Positions 8,961 through 17,236 of a DNA stretch of 17,236 nucleotides are shown piece after piece. The stretch's first letter is position 1, and every line of letters begins with the position of its first letter. The position numbers were made by a program, and so were the translations under genes. Under the pieces are notes generated by a model. It saw only the letters and a program-made list of their open reading frames with translations, made no database searches and was not told where the DNA came from. The stretch covers positions 2,066,178-2,083,413 of the forward strand of contig NW_019091387.1 of the NCBI RefSeq assembly GCF_001949145.1, given 5' to 3'. Origin of the DNA: Acanthaster planci (Eukaryota > Echinodermata > Asteroidea > Valvatida > Acanthasteridae).

Positions 8961-11896
8961 CAGTATCTTTTAATTTTGATCTGTTCTCCTCGAGGTTTGC
9001 TTTGAATGTATTTAAGATGAACTGTGTAATTAGTGGTATTTAAAGGGGGATTCATATATTAAATGTGTTGAACTACATTTCATCATGTTTGGTCCTATAT
9101 TTTCTCTGAGTCGTTCATTTCACAGTTTTGGTTCAAGGGTACCATTTCCAAGGCCTTTTAGGAGGACTTGTGACAATGCCCTATGCTCTTGATCTGGAAA
9201 GATGTGCCCATTTTGGCAAGCTGCCGAAGTTCTGGTATAAGCATAATGAATACAGAGGAAATAAAACAGCGGTAAGGAAACCTATGCAAAAAGTCAAACC
9301 TACATCTCCATTGCAAGACTGTTTTGAGTGTTGTCCGAGAATAATGTACTACTCAACTGACCATCCATTTCATGATGCATTCCTAGGCATTCAAATTTAT
9401 TGCACCCTCCGCGGTACAAACAGACACCGCCACCCGTGCCGTCAATGATTAACTTATTGAAAGGTTACTACACAAATAGCATTATAGTTTGTTGGGATGT
9501 TTGTGAGATCCATGCAACTTAATGGGATAAGATAAATATAGTGGCTCTGAATTATCATCAGTGGAGTTGCCATTCCTCTTCATGTGTACACCAATCAGTA
9601 CAGTCTGTGGAATAGTTAGAACTGTTATCTTGTGAAGAATTAAACCAGTATCAATCAACCAATCAATGATTCATGAGGAGTCTGGATCGAAAATCAGAAC
9701 AAAACCGGTGGCCCTAAATCTGCAACATGCCCAAGGCGCAACAACATGCAAAGAGCAACTTCAATTTGGCCATGGCATCCATGTGGGACACTTGATCGAC
9801 ATGGAACAATACATGCAAGTTCAGCAACCACCTTAATTTATCCCAATTGCATAAAAGAACCTGTTGTCACCTGTTATCCAGCTTGGTATTTTTTGTTAAT
9901 CACTCTTAGGTTAAATCAACAAAGGGCATGTGCTAACTCCGTTTTATTATTATTATTAACATTAGCCAGTCCACTTTCGGTAATGTGATAATAACCTACA
10001 GAGGGTCAAATCATTCGCACATTGCCTTGCCCACCATTCACCAAGCTAATTAAGCAGAGTTTGGCATACCTAGTCTAGAAGGGGTGATTGTACATTAGAA
10101 TTCCAGTTACTTGTGAAATAAACATCAGGCCACACTGGCCGCCACAGCGCCACATTGGGCTTACACAGCCTTAAATCCTTGTCATGTTTATTACTGACTA
10201 ACCTTATCCTGAGTTGAGTGATCAAAGTTGAATGCTTCCACCAACAAAGCAAATATGGGCACGTACCAGAACTGCGGTAGCTTGTAGAAAAAAACGGGGC
10301 ACGGTCACTCCCTACTTGCCATGCTTTTAGATTCTGGGCATGCTGGCTGACCATTCACTTTCGTATTAATATCCCAAATTGGTCAGAGTTGAATCAAGCC
10401 CCGACATAGCGAGCGAGCACAAACAGGCAGCACCGCAAATATTCAGTACCAACATTTTTACAGTGCAAAGGTAATTTTACCATTTGGAATATGTAGGTTG
10501 AAAATATGAGTATCAATGACAACATGAATTTTTTCATATTTCTTTTCTCAATTGATTTTTCTTAAAGCATTTTCTCTCATGTAATTTCATGTTAAAGTAA
10601 AAGTGACAATGACTTTCTATAAATACTACTCTGTTTTTAATTGTCTTAATGAGAAATATATCCTTGACACCACATTACAGCAATGTCTTCTGCAAATCTG
10701 CTGTGAAAGAGAGCATAGATACATCATGATTTCAATGAAAAAAAAAACTACCTCTGAATTTTATATACATCTATGTAGTCTCATGAATGGAATTACCACA
10801 AAGCCCTCACAGAAAAAGAAAATCATTAAAGATGAAATAGAAAATACATTAGAAGCTAATGAATATACTCACTGATATTTAGAAACCATTTTCAAGGAAT
10901 ATGTAAACCAATACGTCTACCTGTGCTGATTAAAAAATATATATTTCACCAGGCCACCTGTTCAGTTTTGAGCTTTGCAGTTATTCCATCATTTGGCCTG
11001 GGGGAGTTTTCTTTTGGCATGACTGTCTGAATTGTATTTTGTGCTAATGCCATGGGTCACTTTGGGAGGAACAAGGAGCACTCCAAGAATGTCAATATCA
11101 AGATGGAGAGCTTGTCAAGCATTTGGGTCTCTTTACTTCACTTCAGACATGCTGTGTGGAAGAAATATCAGCTCACTTACTGTGTTTTTGGATGTACATG
11201 GGTATTTCTATTCATTAAGGGATTCATTTTTTTTCCTGTCTAATCTGACATGATTTTGTTACTTTAAAAAACATCCTTCAATTTCCAAGAGTAATTAAAG
11301 AATACAAATAACCTATACCAAGTAAATATATGTATTTTTTGAAGACTATATCTATGACACTGGGCGGGTGTAACAGGTACACAGAAAAAATGTCACTATA
11401 TATATATATTGAACCCTAATTTGAGATTAACAGACATGGCATCTCCCTATGTTCGTATCACATTATTTTTACCTCTGGAGCACTGAAAGAAATCTTTATT
11501 TAATTTACCGGCTTAAAATGACTAATGAAGTTCTGTATTGGTCGATTTTGAAAGGGCACAATAACTCTCTTAACATGCCCTCAAAACTATAAAATCAAGC
11601 TTGATTTGAGTACTGTTGGTTTAGGTACTATAATGACTTATCATTATCAATTTCAGAGAAATGTCCATGTTAATGTGGAATTTTCTAAGATTTATTCACG
11701 TGCACCAAACTGAATTTGTGCCAATTTCCGGATGAGACTTTTTTTTTTACAAAATCTCGGACCAATTTCACGAAAATGAAAGCATTGTGGAGGTAATAGT
11801 ATTTATCTGCATGATTTTAAAGTTTACAACACAGATTTGGCAACCCTGTTGGGTAATGTCGATTCGGGCCACGCTTGAACACCTATACACCAAGGA
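8961..11896. other. Long AT-rich stretch, no gene recognised
   Basis: Open frames of 60 to 106 codons occur (for example 9128-9448 and 10603-10875, plus strand), but none shows a family signature, good splice borders or a conserved-looking composition. The 10603 frame is dominated by A-rich codons. A short (TA)n run lies near 11397-11411. I see no RNA gene or large repeat. Confidence 0.45.
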
Positions 11897-12346
11897 ATGG
11901 TAACACGTCCTTCTTACACTGGACATTGTATCGTCGACTGTCGGTGTCTGGACTCAGAACATTCCGCGGGTTGCTCGCTATACAAAATACATGTGCTGGC
12001 ACTCTGCCTTGACAGGGTAGATGTAATTTGCCAACCTGTGGCCCTAGGTTTCGTCTGTGCAATCCCTGGAAATCGGTCAGTTACCCTGTACCAGCACAAC
12101 GTGGCTAGTGTCTTAGAAGTACCAACTGGTAGCATGTTTTGCGTAAACACTGCTTATGGGGGGGTCTGGAAAATTATGATTTCTTCAAATGTCAGACTTC
12201 TTGAAAGCTGCAAAATACCCATAACGATGCCAGCAAGTATTGGTCCTTCAGGCAGTATGGCAATTTTCTTTGGGAAAACTGGAGAAGTATTTCAAAAAGG
12301 AGTTTCAAATGTTGCATTGTTCAACAAACTTTGCACATCATTTTGA
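11897..12346 (+). CDS. Unassigned 149-codon open frame
   Basis: This plus-strand frame starts at ATG in a fair initiation context (GGAATGG) after an upstream in-frame TGA and ends at TGA. The first 60 codons lie in GC-richer DNA and are rich in cysteine (CIVDCRCLDSEH and later CLDRVDVICQ). The second half contains CVNTAYGGVWKIMI and IGPSGSMAIFFGKTGEVFQK. I see no signal peptide, clear membrane segment or family motif. A 78-codon minus frame overlaps its first half. Length alone is weak evidence in 17 kb read in six frames, so this may be a non-coding open stretch or an exon read past its end. Confidence 0.18.
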   Translation: MVTRPSYTGHCIVDCRCLDSEHSAGCSLYKIHVLALCLDRVDVICQPVALGFVCAIPGNRSVTLYQHNVASVLEVPTGSMFCVNTAYGGVWKIMISSNVRLLESCKIPITMPASIGPSGSMAIFFGKTGEVFQKGVSNVALFNKLCTSF

Positions 12347-12628
12347 TTAGTTTTCTTTCGTGAAAAGTCATTTTTCTTTTAATTTGCTCATTTCAAATAT
12401 TTTCTTTTCAGATAGAAAACATCTGTCATGATTGTTTCGCACACTTGCTGAATTGTACCCCTTGCGGTGGCTTTGTTATTTATTAAGTGGCAAACAATTT
12501 GTTATAGGACCTTCGACACAAGAAAATATTGCCTTCGTTGTCTGCTAGTATAATTTGCAAGCTGCCAGCACACTGAAGGCTGCTGCACTCAATTCTCTAC
12601 ACGGCCTATGGCAGTGAAACATACGTAC

Positions 12629-12706
12629 CTCCTTCAGTCCCTCACTTTTCTTCAGCATCCGGCCCACAATGTCCTCAGACAGGACAAATACATACTTCAG
12701 TGGTTC
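12629..12706 (-). CDS. Candidate internal exon, 26 codons, unassigned protein
   Basis: On the minus strand an acceptor ending CCCCCAG lies just before position 12706 and a strong donor, GAG|GTACGT, just after 12629. The 78 bases between are open and divisible by three (phase 0 at both ends). The peptide starts EPLKYVFVLSEDIVGRML and ends KKSEGLKE, a convincing protein-like composition in a GC-richer patch. I do not recognise the family. It lies 838 bases downstream of the last CDKL5 exon on the same strand, but the phases do not allow direct joining (that exon ends in phase 2) and the peptide is not part of a kinase C-lobe. It may belong to another or nested gene, or be fortuitous. A plus-strand frame over the same bases is also open for about 80 codons. 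Confidence 0.38.
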
Positions 12707-13544
12707 CTGGGGGCTTTATACCCTTAGGGATGGGCTTAATTTGCATTTTTATGAATGAAGGAATATACCGTTTCTTCAAAGGGTGGTGCAAACTATATTA
12801 TGGGGGCAATAATACACGGTGAGTCTCTCCTCCTTGGCCTCATATAATTCCAATTATGTGGCAGGTAAGACCCTTACATAATTGGAAATTTCACAGCATA
12901 TGTAAATTTTATGAATTTAGCTTTTGTTGTGCATTTGTTGGTGTATTAGACAGTTATGTGACAATAGAGTCTGCCTGGCTAAATTCATTCAGGCTTCACT
13001 GATGCCACATGTTGTCTATTGGCACTATTGCTCAATCAAACTTTTAAAACTGAAATTCCAATTATAAAGAATTGAATCTGAGATACCCTTACACATGTAT
13101 TATATGCACAGGGTGTGATGAAAACGTCAAAGTGACAACACACTGTTCCAACAATAAGGCACAATTGTAGTAGGTAAGCATTTGGTTGGCAACCATTTGT
13201 CTTAGGCTGAATAAACTACAACGTGAGGCTAATTTTCAGGTAAAGTGAGTGTGAATTCTTTGTCATTTTTATCCTTGCCTCTAAATGTGATGCTGATATT
13301 TAAAGGCATTTTAAACAGTGTACATGTAGTAATTAGTAACTCTGGTGGTATTGGACACTACAGGAATAAAAGTTTATGATGACAAAAGCATGATTAATAA
13401 TTTTACATGCATGTTGTATGCACAGCATACTGCATATTTCTGCATGAAGATGACTAGCGTCAGGATTAATCACAAATATTTTACATACATTGTACTGCAT
13501 TGTGTTGTGAATATCAGTGCATACTGAGAACAGACCATACATAC
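12707..13544. other. Non-coding stretch downstream of the last visible kinase exon
   Basis: I searched this region on the minus strand for the remaining kinase C-lobe, in particular the D-x-W-S-x-G motif of subdomain IX, and did not find it. It is probably CDKL5 intron. It contains a small hairpin (12848-12887) and a TACATGTA site (13321-13328). Overlapping 60- and 71-codon frames at 13333-13548 on opposite strands look like chance. Confidence 0.5.
12848..12887. repeat. Short inverted repeat (12-bp arms, 16-base loop)
   Basis: TTCCAATTATGT (12848-12859) and ACATAATTGGAA (12876-12887) are exact reverse complements. Two G-T pairs could extend the stem inward. Nothing nearby suggests a transcribed hairpin gene. 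Confidence 0.8.
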
Positions 13545-13635
13545 CCAAGGAGCAGCTCTGGTGAGCGATACCATCGAGTGGCTACATAGTCAGTATAATT
13601 AGCTGTGCCATTATTACTCAAGTTGCGAGCGAATC
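13545..13635 (-). CDS. CDKL5: CDKL5-like kinase, exon with activation loop and SPE motif
   Basis: The minus-strand acceptor ACACACAG precedes 13635 and the donor CTTGG|GTATGT follows 13545. The first two bases complete the DFG glycine codon begun in the preceding exon. The frame then reads [18 protein letters not shown] and [11 protein letters not shown], leaving two bases of the next glycine (phase 2). This is kinase subdomains VII-VIII of the CDK-like family: GFARNL after DFG, the T-x-Y phosphorylation pair (TDY here), TRWYR, and SPE in place of APE. ARNLS and ELLLG favour CDKL5 over CDKL1-4, which usually read ELLVG. The following exon, expected to start near APYGK and carry D-x-W-S-x-G, is not visible to the left. 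Confidence 0.95.
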
Positions 13636-14329
13636 CTGTGTGTCAATAAAATGAAGTCCATTGGCGGAAGGGTTATATGAGATTGAGCGTACTGACTACA
13701 GGGTTAATCAGATAAATATCTGCTCCCACAAAATGAAAATAAGACTGCTAAAAATCACATCTGTTGAATTTCAAAATGCATCAAACTGCTAGCTGCAGCT
13801 GCCATAGGACACATGCATCTGTGAGAAATGCATGAAGCTGCTACATGTAGCTTGCTTCTGCCATAGGACACATGCATTGCGTGATATAGGTTTATCCACT
13901 ACGAACACAGGGTGAGGGTCCCCTCATTAGGCTCTGTTTTCTCTGAGTGACACAATCTACATTCAGAATTCACATCTTGGCATGAACAGAAAAAGGCCCT
14001 TTTAAGCTTGTTAAGGTTGAACTACGAAGGCAAATGACACTGCATTTGATTTGGATGCTTCCAATTTATTTGAACAGATAAAATCATTGATGATAATTGG
14101 AAAAGAGTAAAAAAAAATTCAAATTAAAGCGTTCTGGGCGAATAGATTTCAAAAGATTATCTGAGGCTGTTACATTTTGGGGATCTGACAAATGGTGTAT
14201 GCTATACCATTTAACCTAAATTTGTGGGGCTACACAGCATACAATGTTTCAACAAGTCAGTTGAACATAAAAGCCATAAGTGCCTTAATCAAAACAGTTT
14301 TTATTTCAGAGTCCCAAAGTCCCACTTAC
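13636..14329 (-). other. CDKL5 intron (694 bases)
   Basis: The intron starts GTAAGT on the minus strand at 14329 and ends CACACAG at 13636. It contains a diverged direct repeat (13775-13877) and nothing else I can identify. Confidence 0.9.
13775..13877. repeat. Imperfect tandem duplication inside the intron
   Basis: AATGCATCAAACTGCTA...TGCCATAGGACACATGCAT (13775-13818) recurs as AATGCATGAAGCTGCTA...TGCCATAGGACACATGCAT (13827-13877). The 19-base right-hand block is identical at 13800-13818 and 13859-13877. The second copy has about seven extra bases. It looks like a local duplication of about 52 bases. Confidence 0.85.
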
Positions 14330-14389
14330 CAAAGTCACAAAGTTTCAAGATACCTTCTTCACTAACTAGAAGATTTTCTGGCTTAACGT
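14330..14389 (-). CDS. CDKL5: CDKL5-like kinase, exon with catalytic loop and DFG
   Basis: A 60-base exon on the minus strand lies between acceptor TTTTGTTCCAG and the consensus donor G|GTAAGT. Its first two bases (AC) complete the catalytic aspartate codon of HRD from the previous exon. It then reads VKPENLLVSEEGILKLCDF and ends with the first base of the DFG glycine. This gives kinase subdomains VIb-VII: the lysine of xKPEN, the asparagine that binds metal, and the metal-binding aspartate of DFG are all present, so an active kinase is expected. ENLL and LKLCDFG match CDKL5; CDKL1-4 usually have ENIL. In vertebrates CDKL5 is a serine/threonine kinase of cilia and neurons; the role in this animal is inferred only by orthology. 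Confidence 0.95.
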
Positions 14390-15443
14390 CTGGAACAAAA
14401 CAGAACAATCATACACTATGTTAACTTGGCCTATCAAGTTTGAAGTAAAGGTGAAAAAAAAGGAACAAAAGGGTGTACAATCCCAGGTCATTTTTGTTAT
14501 GCATCAAACAAATCAGTTTCAATTCCATTTTGAAGATAATATTGAAAGTGTACAAATGTGATACAAAGTGTGATACTGACATAATGTACAATTATCAACA
14601 ATCAGGCTTAGACAAAGACAATAGACCTTTTCACTAACTAATTTGTAATTATGCATGCATGTGCACAAATGGCCTCAGCAGCAAGGGCCATTGAAAATTA
14701 ACAGGGGTGTGATTTTGATCATTTTCTCTTAGGTTTTCTGGTTTTGTTCTTTATTTTTCTTCAGGAAATCCCATTAAATCATTTTTGCTGTTAGTTCCTA
14801 ATCTAAGCGGGAATTTTCCACTGAATATCATGCGCACAGCAAAAATCATGTTTGTAAAGGCTTTTTTACAGAGCACTAAAATTCCCGCTTAGAACATACC
14901 GGTATGAAAATAGGGTAACAATGTCTGTGATTTCCTTTAGCTAATTTCTAAAATCTGTTCACAGTCATGCGTCTGACATGGCTTTGTAACAAGATTGTTA
15001 CAATAAAACTGCCTGAAGTAGGCCTGAAGCTTGACCGAGTTAATCATGTGCAACAGTCCAATGGCTTGTTGGTACAGTAGGTTGTGGAAGTATTTGTTGG
15101 ACCCTAAAGAGCCCTTTTCCGGGGCATTCCACAGCGGAGGGAAGAGGGGTAGAATCCACCCTTTCCCAGATTGTTTTTTTAAATGTGGCATGCATGTTAC
15201 CACTGCTATTTTTGGTTAAAGAAAAGGCATACATTCAATAACAGTTTGGCATGTAATTAATATTATGTTACCGGTAGCTTATTAACTACATACAAATACT
15301 TGAAGCAGATAAAATCGATACAAATGATTAAAACTTGATAATATGTTTTTACAGAAAACTGTATGATGAGCCTCAAGCTCTGTACATAATAAATGAATAG
15401 ACAGGAAAACTATATAATTGGACACTTAACAGGAATCTGATAC
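14390..15443 (-). other. CDKL5 intron (1054 bases)
   Basis: The intron starts GTATCA on the minus strand at 15443 and ends TTCCAG at 14390. It contains the inverted repeat at 14802-14893. Open frames of up to 88 codons on either strand at 14937-15234 lie wholly inside it and have no recognisable product. Confidence 0.9.
14802..14893. repeat. Inverted repeat with 16-bp arms, 92 bases in all
   Basis: The left arm TCTAAGCGGGAATTTT (14802-14817) and the right arm AAAATTCCCGCTTAGA (14878-14893) are exact reverse complements separated by 60 bases. Size and termini would suit a miniature inverted-repeat element or a long-loop hairpin, but I see no flanking target-site duplication. It lies in a CDKL5 intron and contains no open frame. 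Confidence 0.85.
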
Positions 15444-15508
15444 CTCTGTGGATGATGTCATTTTGATGGCACCAGTGAATTGCTTTAAGTAGTTGGTATA
15501 CGTAACTT
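15444..15508 (-). CDS. CDKL5: CDKL5-like kinase, exon ending at HRD
   Basis: A 65-base exon on the minus strand lies between acceptor ATATTTGCAG and donor AGAG|GTATCA. Its first base completes a codon (probably lysine), then it reads [12 protein letters not shown] and CHQNDIIHR and ends with the G that begins the catalytic aspartate codon. This is helix E and the start of the catalytic loop (subdomains VIa-VIb). The motif AIHWCHxND is distinctive of CDKL5 among the CDKL kinases. Phase at the right edge is 1 and matches the next exon exactly. Exons for the glycine-rich loop, the VAIK-type lysine and the hinge were not found between 15509 and the window end, so they lie further right. Confidence 0.95.
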
Positions 15509-17092
15509 CTGCAAATATCAAGAAAAACAACAACCATACAGTTTTCATACTATATTCTGCTGGCAATAAAATCACTTGTACTTCTGACCAAGCAGTCTCT
15601 TCAAACAGTGACAAGGTAACATACATTTTCTTATACTTTTCACAATTTGTTCACTGTAGAAATGAGAGATTGTATTTTACATAGCAACAATATCCCTTAC
15701 GTGGGAAAAAAAGAGCATGTGTGCGTGGCTTCATGCATGTTTAGCAAGGGAGGTGCTGAGCATGAACAAACAATTTCTGTTGAAATGTTCATGTATACTC
15801 TTTGCATATGAAAAATTTCCTGTCTAAACTTTGCAAGTGAGGGGAGGGGGTACTTCTAGTCAGAGTGGATACTCAAACTACTATATCAGATCTCCATTTG
15901 CATTCCCACATTTGAATTTTAATATTTGGATTCCCAGGATCTGTATTCTAGTTGATCTGCACAACCAGATCCTAATAAATAGTGATGTAATAGTGATGGT
16001 ATCTAAATAGTGGTTTTGCTTGTTGGATGGTGATAAATGTACTCATTTTTTGCATAGGGATCCTAGTTTCAACTTTTGAGAGACAGGTTAGCATGATGCT
16101 TGAGTGATGATTTTAGCATGTCTTGTGAAAACATATCAACTGGTAGACAACAATATAAAATGCTACGTCACAATCGACTCCATCACTATCTCCAGCATCC
16201 CAATCAATCAAACAAATTATAGAGGAAAAATACAGTAAAGGGGAGGAGACATTAAGGATTTTCATTGGTCTTGTGTATGTTTGTTTTGCTTTGCATTAAG
16301 GACTCTTTTTCAACAACTGCACCTGATTGTGTTGAGGAAAAGACAGTTTATCTAGCAAGGTGGATGCAATTCTTATTCATGGAGTTTCATCTTTGTCTCA
16401 CATTTTCAGTTTTCCAGAAAAATCCAACCTCACTGCACAAAGAATACAGGGGTCAATTTGCTCAGAAGTCTGCTTCACAAAGATTTATTTTAGCAGCACA
16501 CAGAAGCAAAGTTTTGATTTCCAATGATGGGCATTTGGAGCGGGCTACATGAATAGTTAGCACCACATGTACGTCTAAGACGGTGATACTATGCCCTTCT
16601 ACATGAGTTTTGCTGGAATTCCTGTCAACTTCTTTGCTTGTGAGGCTGGCTCAACCTCTGTACACATCAGCCCAGCTTTCAAATCAATGCTAAGAGATGC
16701 ACAGCAACACTGAGTAGCCCCTAATGATATGTGATCATACAAATATGCTTTATCCCAACTGCATTATACTCAAATGTTCAATTTTTCTGACTTTGCTTCC
16801 AATGTCAGAGTAGGCCAAACACTTGCACTGGACTGACAGGTGTACAATGTCCCCTTGCTTGAATAATACTTTCCAGACCACTTTAATCGTACAGGCATGA
16901 CCACTACCAGCATCTGAGGTTTTCAGAAGTGCTCAACTAAATACATGTATTAGCTTATTTGCATGTAACTGGGTCAGTGATAAATTAGCAATTTTTAAAA
17001 GACGATTGCTGAAGAATGATTGCCCTGACATTTGGGCAACAAGTAGAAAGATACAGCACAAGAATATTTTACTTCAGCACTTCAGCTTGTTT
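15509..17092 (-). other. Probable CDKL5 intron, continues past the window
   Basis: I looked on the minus strand for the preceding kinase exon (the stretch before KSYxYQL) and saw none. A 95-codon plus-strand frame at 16265-16552 has no recognisable product. The region is AT-rich and otherwise featureless to me. Confidence 0.6.
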
Positions 17093-17236
17093 AATGGAAG
17101 TAGTGGGGGGGAGCCTATTGGGTACACTTTGACCTTGAAATATGAAAAGGTCACATATGATAAATATGAATGAGGATAGGGTGAAAACTTGAGTACAATT
17201 TGACCTTGGGTAGGGGTTTAACAATGGAGTAGGGGG
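17093..17236. repeat. Diverged tandem repeat at window edge with TGACCTT half-sites
   Basis: GTACACTTTGACCTTG (17122-17137) recurs as GTACAATTTGACCTTG (17193-17208), and AATGGAAGTAGTGGGG (from 17093) recurs as AATGGAGTAGGGGG (from 17223). This points to a duplicated G-rich unit that probably extends beyond the window. Within it TGACCTT (17130-17136) and AAGGTCA (17147-17153) form an inverted pair. Confidence 0.6.

Noticed and set aside
9128-9448. 106-codon plus-strand open frame
   Set aside because: No recognisable domain, no splice or promoter signal and no supporting neighbour.
10603-10875. 90-codon lysine-rich plus-strand open frame
   Set aside because: The lysines come from A-rich tracts, and such a run is not unusual in 17 kb read in six frames.
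12707-13544. Expected next CDKL5 exon (D-x-W-S-x-G region)
   Set aside because: I looked for the reverse complements of the tryptophan and glycine codons of this motif and found no fitting context, so no exon is claimed.
14937-15234. Overlapping open frames of 62 to 88 codons on both strands
   Set aside because: They lie inside the CDKL5 intron between two phase-matched exons and show no family motifs.
16265-16552. 95-codon plus-strand open frame
   Set aside because: It lies in a probable CDKL5 intron, with mixed hydrophobic and polar sequence without family signature or splice borders.

Overview
This is eukaryotic DNA, almost certainly from a marine invertebrate. It is AT-rich and mostly non-coding, has spliced exons with GT-AG borders, has no bacterial-style operons, and is rich in the palindrome TACATGTA (nine exact copies). 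The retroelement remnant in it belongs to a family common in cnidarians, echinoderms and other marine animals. I cannot fix the phylum from the sequence; echinoderm, hemichordate, amphioxus or mollusc would all fit.

The only gene I can name with confidence lies on the minus strand at the right end. Three consecutive exons (15508-15444, 14389-14330, 13635-13545) encode the central part of a CDKL5-type protein kinase, from just before the HRD catalytic loop through DFG and the T-D-Y activation loop to the APE-equivalent SPE motif. Reading phases match at both internal junctions. The first kinase exons must lie beyond the right edge. The rest of the C-lobe is not recognisable further left.

Layout, left to right. 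1-689: two diverged copies of a roughly 0.3-0.4 kb tandem repeat, each with a GATGACCTCA palindrome. 943-1320: two unassigned exon-like segments on the minus strand. 2313-2341: a TA-rich perfect hairpin. 2354-4198: a decayed DIRS1-type retroelement coding for reverse transcriptase and RNase H, broken by frameshifts and stops, with a possible continuation of its reading frame to about 4588. 5916-6077: a two-copy 81-bp tandem repeat. 8170-8960: GC- and CpG-richer DNA without a recognisable gene. 11897-12346: an unassigned 149-codon open frame. 12629-12706: a well-bordered but unassigned minus-strand exon candidate. 13545-17236: the CDKL5 exons and introns, with several small inverted and direct repeats. 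17093-17236: a repeat with SF-1/ERR-like half-sites that runs to the window edge.

I did not find a convincing new biological system. The points most worth checking are the CDKL5 orthologue, the three unassigned exon candidates, and the DIRS remnant with its possible downstream frame.
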